A DNA stretch of 64,000 nt from Ziziphus jujuba. Its lineage: Eukaryota > Streptophyta > Magnoliopsida > Rosales > Rhamnaceae. Below the pieces are notes generated by a model, which saw only the letters and a program-made list of their open reading frames with translations, did not search any database and was not told where the DNA came from. Numbering within the stretch: the first letter of the stretch is position 1; every line of letters starts with the position of its first letter. This document shows, piece by piece, positions 22,216 to 34,962 of the stretch. The DNA lies in contig NC_083386.1 of the NCBI RefSeq assembly GCF_031755915.1, forward strand, positions 21,561,001 to 21,625,000, read 5' to 3'. The position numbers and the translations under genes are program-made.

Positions 22216-25200
22216 TGTGTGTATGTGTGTGTGTGTGTGTGTGTTAAGAGCAAAAGACATTAGGTGGGTTAGAGGGCATGTAAAACACAGTATTGTAAGC
22301 TTGGATAAAAATGTTTCAATGTTTTTGTGACTAATACTCTGCTATCTAACATGATGTTGAAGTGGGGAATTGGGAAGGATGGTTGTAAATGTGGTTTCCA
22401 TAGCTCATGGTGCCAGCAAGCTTTGCTAGAACATTTTTGGAGCTATTATGAAGAATGTTTTGCATGATCTTATCTGTATCTACCCATTGAGCTGTGCTTG
22501 TAAGTAGAAACGTTTTTGCCGGTTTACCGGGTAGTGTTCATTTACTACCCAATATGCTTAAACTTGCATGTGACCGTTTACAAGGTTGTATCTTTACTGA
22601 ATATGTTGGGCCTCAGATTAAGTGATAAAGAGTTGCAGTGAGGTTGGGCTAGATGAGAGTTGACCAATTAAAAAGGAAGATAGTCATTCGTTTTCACTTT
22701 AACAAATTTACAAGAGATCCTTCTAATTTGTTTCCTAACTCTATGTTATAGGACTGTGGGGGCCCATCCCGCTGTGGCATAACTTGTAGTGCACTTTTGG
22801 CTAGCAACATTGGAGGTAAATGTTATCTAAGTCTTCTAATTAATTTTGCAGTCTCGCCGTATAGTTGCCTGTAACTTTTGCCTGTTGATAACATTATAAA
22901 ATTGTGGCTAGTTTTTTGTTTCTTTCGTATGAAAATCAGAACTACTAATATGAAATTACAAATGTGCAAAAAGAGGTACCAAAAAAGATAAAAATTCTTT
23001 CGAAACTTATGCTTAGTATTTGAAAACCCCAGCAAGCAGTAATCAAACTAAAATTTTTCCAGAAATGGTGCAAGTAGTGTGAAAGAAAAAGATAAATCTG
23101 CAATTTGTAATGTGTAACTATATCTTCTGTTCAGTTCATCTTTCAGAAATTGCTTTTTTAACTGATTCTGAGATAACCGAAGACAATATATGTCAGTTAT
23201 GAATTATAATGATGTCTAAACTAGTGCTACTCTTTTATATTTTCAACAAAACCACAACTTGAGTAGGAACCTCTATCATCTACTTTGTGGCACAAATGTT
23301 GTAGCTAATTGGATCAGTACTGTGAATACAGGCTACTCTGTTTGCACGACCATTGGCCATGCCTCAAGCATTGACATTGACCTTATTGGTAAGATCCTTC
23401 ATCATTCTTTGATTGTTCTTACGGAGGATAATACTTTGTTTTTTGTCTTTCGACTAATGTAGCTTTAATATGGCGTTGTTCGTGGATGCTAGTGCAGGCA
23501 TTCAAGCTGTTGCTTATGCATGCTATTGTTTGAAAATCAATTTGAGAATACTCATGTCTTCTTTCTTTGTGTAATTTGGTAGATAAGAAAAATCCACACA
23601 CTGGTGTCGTCGTTAAAATGTCAAACGTAGGTGTAAAGCTCAATTGTTCACTCTCTGTGTCTGTTCGTTGTGATTTAAATGGAGTTCAGGTATGTCCCTC
23701 TTATGTGTTCTGATTTCATAAGAACCTGGAAGCCTCATGTACCTGCATTATTTCTTATTATATCTTTCTGTTTTACAGGGACCATATTCATTAGAGAAAA
23801 CAGGGACATGTGATTTTGTGAGTGATTCAATTCTGGAAAATAAATTTTAATTTGCCATGCTTAGCACTTAAAGTTATACTATAGTATGGTAATTAACTTA
23901 CACAATTTCAATTTGTGTGTCTGGCATAGTGCATGCACATGCCAATGGTGTGCACATGAATTTGTTACCTCGAGACGAACAGTCTTTTCTTTTTTTCTTT
24001 TTTTCTTTTTTTATATTATCAATTATTGTATCTAAAAAAAAAATATATGGGTTTTTTGACTCTTCCTGTATCCCATCAAGTGAGTTGGCAATGATAAGGC
24101 TTTTTGTTCATAATTCTATGCCTTTAGTTTTTGTTCCATGGAATTTAACATTTTATTTTAATATAATCTATATTGGCAAGGCTTTGCATGCCTAGGAATA
24201 ATAGTGTTTTTGTGCATAAATCATGTCTTTATAGTGTTCCAGGTTCATAATTTTATTTCTCTGATAGACTACAGCGCTAAAACATCCATCTGCCTGTGCT
24301 GAGATTGTGCATGTCCATGGAAAGGGGTGGGGCTGGTTTGGCACCTTCATTTTCATGTAAGCGTTTAATTTCGACAGTTTGATATGATTTAGAGCTAAAT
24401 TTCTAATAAATCATATCGACTTACCATTGACTATTTTGGGTTTCAGAGCCATATGCATGTTTGGAGCATATCTGCTGGTTTGTACTGTTTATCGATATTT
24501 TATCCTTGGAATTCATGGTGTAGATGTAAGTTTTCTTCGTCAAGTGGAGCTTCATCTTGTTAAGCATTATGTCCATGATTTTGTCCCTCTATGTGTCTGC
24601 TAAGTTCATTTCTTTGTTCTTTTCTGCAATATTTGATATGGATTTTATCATGTATGGAAGAATTTTCTCAAGCTCTATGCATTGAGAGATGTAATAGTGG
24701 TGGTAATGGCTCTGCCAATCATAAGCATGATGAAATGTAAACAATTTGGGTAGAGAACTCAAAATGTTTCAGACAATGTTTTTTTTTTTCCGTTGTGCTA
24801 TTCAGGCTTATGACCTGTTTCTAGGGATTCAACTCTTTTACCTCACTAATTATGGCTGGCCCAGTATATAATGCATCATTATATTTTGAAGTTATTAGCA
24901 TATGTTGTATCTTATGACATATTATCTACATCCTAAAGAAATAAATAATTATTACTGGTATTTTGGGCAAGGACCTAATCACTTTTTCTATTGTGGGTCT
25001 TCTTTGGAGCTCTGATGTGTTATCTCTTTCTTTTCAAGGTTATTCCGAACTTGGATTTTTGGGCCACCATACCTCAAAGAATACAGGTACCTACATTTTT
25101 AATGTGAACCGTTCATTACACTGTTCCTTATTTCCCACAGCTGTGGCATATATAATATGAATCTTGCAGTAAAACGCCCTTCTCTTTTCGAGTTTTTGTT

Positions 25201-25340
25201 GTTATATTTATTTTTTAAGCTTGTGTATCATTGATGACTTCAAATCCTTCTTTTGGCAGAGTCTTTTTTCATCTCTAGTGAGGAGATTCAGGGGACCTTC
25301 AGAAGGTCATCGGAGCTCCTATTCTTCTGTCAACTTCTGA
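20771..25340 (+). CDS. ATG27-like / mannose-6-phosphate receptor-like type I membrane protein
   Basis: Eleven coding exons: 20771-20955, 21562-21604, 21928-21981, 22752-22815, 23332-23388, 23583-23689, 23779-23817, 24268-24356, 24447-24525, 25039-25086, 25260-25340. All junctions are GT-AG and phases fit, giving 281 residues. Order: a signal peptide (about 1-29, hydrophobic IWLLLLSTILHGVFFL, cleavage near SVSA), a cysteine-rich lumenal domain (CVDCWDCGGPSRCGITC in the middle, paired later cysteines), one membrane span at about 203-228, and a short basic tail ending YSSVNF. A YFIL sorting-like motif follows the span. This layout matches the ATG27/MRH family, which in yeast helps cycle Atg9 and works in Golgi-endosome traffic. 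The role in plants is an inference and the family assignment rests on layout and memory, not on a search. Confidence 0.85.
22109..22176. repeat. Short near-perfect hairpin in intron 3 of the ATG27-like gene
   Basis: GGGTAACCTAATACGAATAG plus CTCC forms one arm, then a three-base loop (AAT), then the inverted arm GGAGCTATTTGTAGTAGGTT plus ACCC, with two mismatches in 24. GA on the left and CT on the right extend the stem by about eight more pairs. Confidence 0.9.
22168..22246. repeat. Compound CT then GT microsatellite
   Basis: A CT run to about 22210 is followed after a short spacer by a GT run to about 22245, directly next to the hairpin and inside the same intron. Confidence 0.95.
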
Positions 25341-28300
25341 GCATATGTACTTCTATTTCGGACAAGGTGGGTGAGTTACACTTTGTATGATCTCTGCCCT
25401 GCCATTAACAGTTCAGCAATCAAGTGCAAATTGCATTATGCAAGTATCAACCTGCTTTCTTATGCTCATTGCTTCTATGAACCTAATTTATAGAAATATT
25501 TGGCAGGCACAACGACGTACTCGTCAACCTCACCAATCCGTTTTTTCTTTATCAGTGATATTTAATTTATTTCATGACAAATTGATACAGATTGCTGCCT
25601 TTTTTTTTTCTTTTTTTTTTTTTTTTTTTTCAATTGACATTTTATTAGCTCCCCTGTTTAGGAAATTTTGAATGTATTGATTTTAGTTTAGGCTGATGAC
25701 ATTTTTTTATACATAAAGTTTGATAAAACTAAGCATAAGATTTAGGTTATAATGTATTGTGACAGGAAACCTGGATTAGCATTTCCTCGAATATGTTTCT
25801 GATTGTCATAAATCAAATAAAATGCAGATAGTGGATTTTGGAAATTGGTTCGTATTTAAATATTTGTACTATATAAGGTGTGTGGGATTTTGGTATGGTT
25901 ATGATTGATCAATCAAAATGCGTAGGTTGTGTTGTCATATAAAAGCAATTCAGTGGGCAGAGAGTTATTGAATCGTGTTTGCTTTGGTTTGTACAACACG
26001 TTTGAAAATAACAACCTTGAATTAGTTTATGATCAAACACCTTGAAGTAGAACTAGTTTAATATTTTTCTTTTGGGTACCAGAGTTTCAAACTGTTTTTA
26101 AAATGTGTTAACTAATCTGTTTTAGCTTTATAAGAAAAATATTTCCGTTTTTAAGTTTGAAAATAGCCTATAAAATCGTATTAAGTTTTGAAAATTTTTA
26201 AAATCCATTCTCGTTTGTTGGAAATCACAAATTCGATTCGTTTTTATTAGATTTCTATAACCAAATATGCGAATGAAGAGATAATAGAGGAATCAAAAAT
26301 TTATCTCCTCCTCTTTGGTACAAATAAATATCTTTTTTTAGGTGCTTTGATATGGTAATTACTTATTACCTAATATAGAAAGGATATCACAAATGACAAC
26401 CAAAATCATCTGTGATGCATGTTTAAAAAGTATCCAATCAATCGTGTTCATTGTTCAAGCAACTATTGATAACAATTCTGGGGACAAACTAGTGGTAAAA
26501 AATATTTTTTTTAGATAATAGTTGGATTCAAATATCCCACTTTCAATATATACCAAAAAATAGCAATATATACCCAAAAAAAAAAAAAGAAAAGCTATTG
26601 ATAACAAATACGAACTAATCTAAACAAATTTTATGGTTGCCCATTTCTTATTTAGGTTTTATCTAAAAGGGTTAATTGCATAGTAATATTTTAAAGTTCT
26701 AGAGTTATATGAATTGAATTCTGAAATTTAGAATTTCACAAATTAAATTTTGAAATTTTAAAATTTATTATTAATCAATCAAATTAGTTAATAGCGTTAT
26801 AATTTTATTGTTAGCTAATGTCAGCACTCTAATGTCATAATTTGTTTTTAAGAAAAAATATTTTTTGAAAAAATAAATTTATATTTTTTTATTTTATATT
26901 TATGATTTTTTATTTGAAAATTTGTACCAATTTCTATTTGATTTAAATTAAAATTTCAAAGAAATGAAATATTTTTGAACCTAAAATTAGACCAAAAACT
27001 AAAAATAAAAATAAAATTGGAATTTTGATCCAATAAAAATATTTTTATTACACCAAAAATTAAATAAAATAATTTTATTAGTCCAAAAATTAATATGTAA
27101 TGCCCAAACCATTAAAAAAAATTACAATAAAAAAATAAAATTAAGCAAAAAAAATAATTTTTTTTAATTTGGTCTAAGAAGAAAAAGTCGGTAAATTTAT
27201 CTACACTCACTTGTAAATATGGTAAATATATTTTCTTCAAAGTAAACGAATAGCAATTCTAAATTTTTTGAAAGGAATAAATATTTTTTAAAATGAATGA
27301 ATTAGTATTCCTATGAAATAGATATTCGATAGACTTAAAATCTACCAATATTGTAACAGATAATCCTATGAAATAGTCATTCTATTCTTATATCTATTTC
27401 TCATACCAAATATGCTCTCACTATTCTTTTTGTTCTTCTGATATTAATTATCTTTTTTTAATATCTTTTATTTCTCTTTTTTGCTTAAATCATATATGTT
27501 CATGCTGTTAAAAAGATGTGTGTGATTCAAAAAAGGTGTTATATGTGAATTACTCTACTGAAACTGTGCAACTAAAATCTTTCTTAGAAATATAATTGTT
27601 AAAAGCTTGAAAGAAATTTTTTTTAATCTCTTTGGCAATAGTGAGATTTGAGTCGATATAGTTTTAGTTTTGGTATCAATATCTCTCTTCTTCTTCTTCT
27701 TCTTCTTCTTTTTTAATGTTTGACATCTTGTACTGTTATCTAACTTAATTAGAATTTTTATTTGATATTATATCGAAAACTCATAATTCTGGAATTATAT
27801 ACTCTATATTTCTTCTTTGCTAAAAAATAAAAAATAAAAAAAAAACTCTTTATTTCTTCATCTATGCTATTCATCCTTAAAATAGGTATTTGTTTTATGA
27901 GAGTTTGATAAATGAATAATAATTAATATTTTCTACGATTTATATAAGATTAATGATGTTAATTATCATTCTTTCTATATTTTATATAATTTTTTATCTT
28001 CATAGTCACAATGAAACAAATATTAACCATGATTTGAGAAAAAAAAAAAAAAACTGATTATTGTGAAAGTATGATTCAATTTGTTCTTCTTTTTGTTTTT
28101 ATTTAGTAATGCCATAGACTATTATTATTTGTGTTGGAAAAAAATATTTATTTTCCAAAAATTGGAAATTGGTAATAGAAAGAGTATATATTTCTCCACA
28201 TCTTTTTTATTTTTCCTTCAAATAAAGAATTTATCACCTCCAGTCAATATTAAAATTGTGGAACTATAATAGAAAGAGTAAATTAGTAAAATGACATTTT

Positions 28301-30986
28301 GGTAATTAAAGATTAAATAGGTGGCCAATAGCTTTTCTAATGGCTGTCTTGATTTTGATTTAAAAAAAGAAAAAGAAAAAAAGACATATGTCATCCAATA
28401 AAGCTAGAGAAGATCTAAACAAGTGGAGCTAGCACTTCTCATGTACAATTAACCTTTCTTAAAAAACATACAACAAAATTTAACTAATAAGGCAATCATT
28501 TACATTGTTATGGGTGACCATGTAGGCTGTCATTAACAGACAATCGGTCATTTTTTATAATGCCAGTCATGACACCCATCAGCCTGTATGTATCAAATAA
28601 TTTTTCTTTTTATCAGTTTATAAGACAAATAGGAGCCATACAATTTTCGTACGCAAGTACAACGATGCGCCAAATATTTGCTAATTGGATTCAGGGTCCA
28701 GAGTTGCCAAGCTACTTGTAAAGCACCTTTTCTAGCCTCACCATAAAAAATACAAGACCTTACCAAGAAGAAATTTTGGATTAACATGCATGGCTTACCC
28801 AAATTGGGGGGAAGAAAAAGAAAAAGCCACCCAAACTTGGGTTGCTGTACTCCATTAGAAAATTGGGTTTTCCAAAGCAGAAGTTGGTAATTTTCCGAGT
28901 AGGAATTGTTGGAAATGAAATTATTGATGGAGACTTTAGGGAACATTTTTTTTCTTTTTCCTTTAAAAGGAGGAGGCATTGACTAATGGTGAAGAGCATT
29001 GAGCATATGTCTCAAAAGCACTAATTATTAAAGCTTTACTTGCAAGAAAATGACCCAAAGTTGGTGCGATATTGGTTTAATTATTACTATCAATACACTA
29101 ATGTTTTAATTGAGATTATATATATATATATATTTTGTGTATCTCTCTATATAAGTCTTTTTCAAAGTAATTATAATAGTAATCCTTGTATTGTATAATC
29201 TATTTTCATGACAATAGCAGTCTGGCCTAATGACAACCTTATTATATAAATAAGTTTACCAAAAAAAAAAAAAAAAAGAATTTGTTATATTAAAAAATGG
29301 TAAAATATATTTGAGGGGAGATAGAGACAGAGAGGTTAAGAGGTCCTATTAGCAACAACCTTTTTTTTTTTTTTTTTTTGGGTGAATAATATATTAGCAA
29401 CAAGCAATTGAATAAAAATTGCAAAGCATCTTTCACAATCCAATAAAACATTGAAAACAAATCGGTGGTTAAATAAAAATAAATAGATATTCAAGTATTT
29501 GGTTGAGGTATCGCTATTATAGTTCTTTTCTGATTGTCTTGAAGAGCCATAGGAAACTGTAGTGCATAGCCCAATATTGAGGGACAAAGAAATGAAGAGA
29601 ATCTGAAGCAGGTGATTGCCAACCACTTTGAAATTGAAACTTCACCTTTTCTCTTTGAAAAAAAAAATCCTCTTACCTAAGCACCTTCAAATATAATAAT
29701 CACATTAATTTTTCTTCAATTATTTTTTACTAAATATATTTATTTCTTCATCTGATTAAGAAAAAGTAAACAAAATGATTATCTGCCTCTTTGTTTGACA
29801 ACCTTACCTTAGAAGCAAAGCCATATTTATACATTTCCTCCCCCATGCTCTCCATCATTTATCACCCACTACATAGCTTCCCTATCACCATCACGTTCTC
29901 CTTTGATCCGTTTTGAATATTGGATGGTATTGAATTAGATTGTATTATATAAGCTTAGATATAATCCAATCAAATTTGATTAAATTTAAAATATTTCAAT
30001 TTAATTTGATCGGATTTAAAATAGTTTTATAAAATCCATCCTCTTCGTACAAACAGGGCTACTTCATTAATTCTGCTCAGATCTGACATGCATTTTACTA
30101 CCTGATCTTATATCCAAATTTTTAGTGAAGAAAACCCATGTTCAAAAGTTGCATTATAATTGTTTAATAATGCTTGTTATAATGCTTACTTAAATAGGAC
30201 AAAGATAGAACAGAAACGTTAAAGAAAATGCTTTCCTATTACAAGTTTTATCCTTCTTTTTTTTTTTTTATCATTAGTAAACTCATAAATCATAATTTTA
30301 ACATTATAATTATTGAATCGGAGTGGAAATGGATGCATAAAAGAAAACCCAAAAATATATAGAAAATAATAATAATAAAAAGAATTTACAGGAAGAAAAA
30401 GAAAAAAACAAAATATGGTAAGGAAAGTGTGCGTGTGTATATAAGAAGCTTCCAATATCATATCCTACCGCTAGGATAGCCAAGCGCATTTCCATTACTA
30501 GTAATGTAATGACATTTCATACAATAATTGCATTGACACAAAATCATGATTGATAAAGTGTAATAATGATTAAGAAAATAATGAAAAATGACAATGTTTT
30601 TCTCTCTCTTAGGCTGTCGTTTGTCTAATTTGGTCAAGAAAAAAAAAGAAAAGCTAAACTCTAAAGCAAACCAGATTTTCAATCTAATTAAGAAATAAGA
30701 CCATACAAAATTAATAAGATTCACTGTATATATATATATATATGAAAGTGAAATTATTTTATGAACTACCAAATTAAATATATAGAATTTAATATTTACC
30801 AGAAAAAAAGTCCGGACCTATACATGTACTTGTAACTTGCTACTCACTATTTATTCAACCTAACCACTCCCACAAGCCCAACACATTTTTTTTGAGATAG
30901 CTCTCAAAAATGATCTCATAAAAATTAAATCCCAGCTTGTAATTTTATTGCACATGCAAAACAACAAAACCACAGAAAGGAAAACC
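25341..30986. other. Gene-free region between the ATG27-like gene and TBL copy A
   Basis: Begins with the 3' flank of the ATG27-like gene and ends with the promoter and leader of the first TBL gene. It contains an old transposon-like repeat (26670-27180) that recurs near 55740-56740, a TTC run at 27687-27710, and AT-rich filler. A 128-codon minus-strand frame at 28593-28979 has no recognisable product. Confidence 0.65.
26670..27180 (+). mobile_element. Old transposon-like repeat, copy 1
   Basis: Shares long blocks with the reverse complement of 56240-56740: the end motif GGTTAATTGCA (GGTAAATTGCA in the other), TTTTATATTTATGATTTTTT, and a TTAAATTAAAAT block. The outer limits were set by eye and no target duplication was confirmed. 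No protein-coding frame. Confidence 0.5.
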
Positions 30987-31658
30987 ATGAAGTCCCTTCT
31001 CTCTTCCTCTTCTTCTTCATCCCCAGGTCTCCGAAAGCCTCGTCTCTCTCCCTATCTATTTTCCTTGTTAACTTTCATTCTCTTCGTCGCCATTCTCTAT
31101 GGAGAAGATTTCATGTGCATATTCGGACGCCAACTCCAACTCGGTCCCGTCGACTCAGAACGGCCTTTTTCCCGAACCGGTGAGTCAACTTAACCCATTT
31201 AAATTCAATTAACCCTCTTGATTTTTTTTTCCCCCTTTTTTGGGGGGGGTGACCGAGGTTGGATTTTGTTTTTATTTTTGGGGGGTTAGTGAAGAAGAGA
31301 GAGAAATTGCCGTTCGCCGTCGGGAAAACCCCAGAAGGTTGCGACGTGTTTAGTGGAAGATGGGTTCGGGACGAGTCGAATCGGCCGCTTTATGAGGAAT
31401 CGGAGTGTCCGTACATACAGCCACAGTTGACCTGCCTAGAACATGGAAGACCAGAGAAGGAGTACCAGTACTGGAGATGGCAACCCCATGGCTGTGATCT
31501 TCCTAGGTCAGTCTCTCTCTCTCTCTCTCTCCCCAAAATCGCGCTTAATTAGCTCAAATTCAAGTCCATAAAACCACCAGTTAAAAAAGCTTTAACGATT
31601 TCTCTAATGGCGGTTTCTTGGTTTTCCGATTGATTTCCTCTTTCATTCTGCTTTCTTC

Positions 31659-31695
<37 letters not shown>

Positions 31696-32110
31696 TTACG
31701 GAAAGTCAAATTATTTGAAACTTCACCGACAACGAAGAGTTTTTGCTCCAACTCAATTCGGAAACCGGTTTTGTTTTTTGTCTTATTTTCCCGAACCGGT
31801 TTTTTCGAATCGGACCGTTTTGCCGGCCGCCAACGAGGCATGCGCTACACGTGTCGAATGATAGTGGGGTCAGGTGGACCGGGGTTAGTGAATAGCTAGC
31901 TCGGCATGAGTTTCAGAGTAAACGTAGATTTTTCGTCCACCTGTCGTTCGTCTCTGCGCTCGAAAAAAAGTAATGGTAATTGGGGTCCACATGCCTGGTT
32001 GGCCAGTCATTGTCAGTTCGTGTTTCCGTCGATTTCTTTATTTTCGTCGTCGTTGATCGTGCAAGATTCATCGCGCGGAGCACGGGTGTAATTGAAATAG
32101 ACCATCGAAA

Positions 32111-32141
<31 letters not shown>

Positions 32142-34316
32142 TTAAATAAAAATAAAAATAAAAAATTAAGTGTGGCCGTCCCCTGACGATCATGGGGTTG
32201 TGCTGGACAGGAAGATTCCAGCGATTAGGAACTTAGGAATAATAATTGAGAAAAAGTCATTGACACATTCATATCCTTCAAAAATAATCTGTTTTGCCTT
32301 TGCCTATGTTTTTTTCTTTTTTTTGTTTTTTTAAATAATAATTCAATAATATTTTATTTTCATTTTACAGCAGAATTATTGGTAGGGACTAGGGAATGTT
32401 GGTCAATTGGTTAGGCTACAAATTTGGGCTCGTCTATGAGAATTATGGACCAAATAGGAGTAGCTCAAAGACATCGAAAAGCCTTTTTCCTCAGGCTTGT
32501 CGTTTTACATGCCCATAAAGAGGTTTCTTTAGTTCCCTGCGGGATGAGGTTAGATAAAAATGATTAATGGTGATCTAGTTATCCATCTCTTGAAACCAAA
32601 CACAAACACAAAAAATCTAGGCAGTTTATAATGATGATTTTGCCAATCAACGTCTCAAAAAGTTTGATATGTGTGTGTGTGTGTGTGTGTGTATAGGGTT
32701 ATAATATGTAATTTGATATGTATATATATGTAGAGTTATAATATGTTCCCAACATAATAAATGTTGAGAATGTTACCTTAATTAATGATTTAAAATCAAA
32801 AATCTAATTGAGCAAATGGTAACTCTTATTGCTTATCAGGTCAATAGATTTCTAACATAAGGTGAAAACTATGTTCCCAACCAATCAAAATCATATACAC
32901 CTTGCGGCTTGACTAAATGCTTGGTTACTCAAAACGCGTGGCATTATTGGTGCTTCTATTAGCAAGGGAGAAAAATGGTCAAGGTTGATTAGAAGGATGA
33001 GGAACGTTTTTTATGTTCTAATTTCATTTTCTTGTGGTGGTTTATAATTTAATTGATGAATTACTTTGTCTTCTGCAAGATTAGTGTGGATTTTAATTTT
33101 ACTTGTCGATGTAATGTAGCATACATAACATTATTGTCACAAATAATTGAAGGTTCAATGCCACATTGATGCTTGAGACACTCCGAGGAAAGAGGATGAT
33201 GTATATAGGAGATTCTCTGAATAGGGGTCAATACGTTTCCATGATTTGTCTTCTTCACTCGCTCATCCCTGAAGATCAAAAGTCCATGGAAACTTTTGGT
33301 TCACTGACTGTCTTCACAGCCAAGGTGAAATTAGTTTGAGCTTCTATGTTTCATTGACTTTTTATGATCAAGTGCTTATACCTTTGTTTTGCATAGCGCT
33401 AACCTTTTTTTGTTTGATTTCTGTGTTTCAGGAATATAATGCCACAATCGAGTTTTATTGGGCACCATTTCTTCTTGAGTCTAACTCAGATGATGCTGTC
33501 ATCCATAGAGTATCTGATAGGATTGTTAGGAAAGGTTCTATTAACAAGCATGGCAAACATTGGAAGGGTGTTGATATAGCAGTGTTTAATACATATCTGT
33601 GGTGGATGACTGGCTTGAAGATGAAGATCTTGTCAGTACATACATACTTTGCTCGTACTGACCATTTACATTCAGTTTTCTGTGTTGTGAATGTCTCTAA
33701 GTGTTCAAGTTTTGCAGGCTTGGGTCTTTTGATGATGAAGTGAAAGATATCGTGGAGCTGACAACTGAGGATGCTTATCGTATGGCGATGAAGAGTATGT
33801 TGAGATGGGTTCGCTTGAATATGGACCCCAAGAAGACAAGAGTCTTCTTCACTAGCATGTCACCTTCGCATGCAAAGTGAGTAAAATTTTCCAAATTTGC
33901 ATAGTTCATGATCTTCCTTCCTCCTCTGAATATGCATCGATTTAAAGACTAAGTTCGAACTTATATTTCACCACAGGAGCATAGATTGGGGAGGTGTAGA
34001 AGGTGGAAACTGCTATAATGAGACAACCATCATTGAAGACCCTGCATATTGGGGTTCGGATTGCAGGAAAAGTGTAATGGAGGTGATTGGTGAAGTGTTC
34101 GGCAAATCAAAGGTTCCCATTACATTTCTGAACATCACCCAACTCTCAAATTACCGTAAAGATGCACACACATCAATCTACAAGAAGCAGTGGAACCCAT
34201 TGACTCCTGAGCAATTAGCCAACCCTGTAAGCTATGCAGATTGTGTGCATTGGTGCTTACCTGGGCTTCAAGATACTTGGAATGAGCTTCTGTTTGCCAA
34301 ACTCTTTTACCCTTGA
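30987..34316 (+). CDS. TBL33: Trichome birefringence-like xylan O-acetyltransferase, copy A
   Basis: Golgi type II membrane protein of the TBL family, whose members in the TBL3/31-35 group acetylate xylan in secondary walls. Six coding exons: 30987-31179, 31290-31506, 33153-33324, 33432-33631, 33718-33876, 33977-34316, all in phase, 426 residues. A short serine-rich N terminus precedes one membrane span (about residues 21-38), a stem, the TBL domain ([18 protein letters not shown]), the GDS box at 156-158 (GDSLNRGQ) and the DxxH box at Asp402 and His405 (DCVHWCLPG). The Ser, Asp and His needed by the esterase-like fold are present. An in-frame ATG at 30954 could add 11 residues; 30987 was chosen because the paralogue and the family begin MKS or MKP. 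The TBL33 name is by resemblance and neighbouring TBL numbers are possible. Intron 2 is 1.6 kb. Confidence 0.93.
31661..31692. repeat. 32-base T homopolymer in intron 2 of TBL copy A
   Basis: An uninterrupted T run at the 5' edge of a relatively GC-rich intron segment (31694-32110). An AAT run at 32110-32139 and a GT run at 32669-32692 lie further along the same intron. Confidence 0.95.
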
Positions 34317-34921
34317 GTAAGATGATCATATCGAAAATGGTCCTCTGTTTTTTTCTCAGATTTCCATGTTTTGGTGATGGGATCTTGCAGAAAAGGGAGT
34401 TGATTTGTTTTCATTTAAGATGGAACATCACAATACATGGGATATATGGATGAAGTACTGCGACTTGTGGCAAATGGAGAGGAGAGAATCTGTGTAGGAG
34501 GGATTCAAATAGAAAAAAGTAAAGAGACAGCTGGAGGAGGGGGAGTGAGGAAGACAAAAGAAAGAAGTAAAGATACAACAAATGATAGTTTGATTTTTTT
34601 TTTTTTAATTTTTTTTTTTGAAAATGTAATATCAATGGAAAATTTGCTCTTTTATTTTTTTTTATTTTTTTTATTTTTTTCCTTTTGGTTTAAGATTCAC
34701 CGATTCATTCATGCTAAAGCGGGAAAATTTATGATTGAAGATTTATTCTTCAATATTCAACGTATCCCTGTTAATACTTTCTGGGATTCTCTCTTAATTA
34801 ATTGTAAATCCATTATTTCCGTTTTCTTGTATATTATATTTCCGCGACAATGCTATCCAAAGAGGAATAAACATATGGACATACAAGAATCCTGTTTTGT
34901 AAATGTAGAAATAAAAGAACA

Positions 34922-34962
<41 letters not shown>

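Noticed and set aside
28593..28979. 128-codon open frame on the minus strand, starting MPPPFKGKRK
   Set aside because: It resembles no family I know, overlaps another open frame on the same strand, has no splice partner, and has no clear codon bias. It may be the remnant of an inserted sequence, but I cannot support a gene.
34437..34925. 162-codon plus frame after the TBL copy A stop codon
   Set aside because: It runs through the 3' untranslated region, with GA-rich and poly-T sequence giving low-complexity translation; the equivalent region of copy B is not open.
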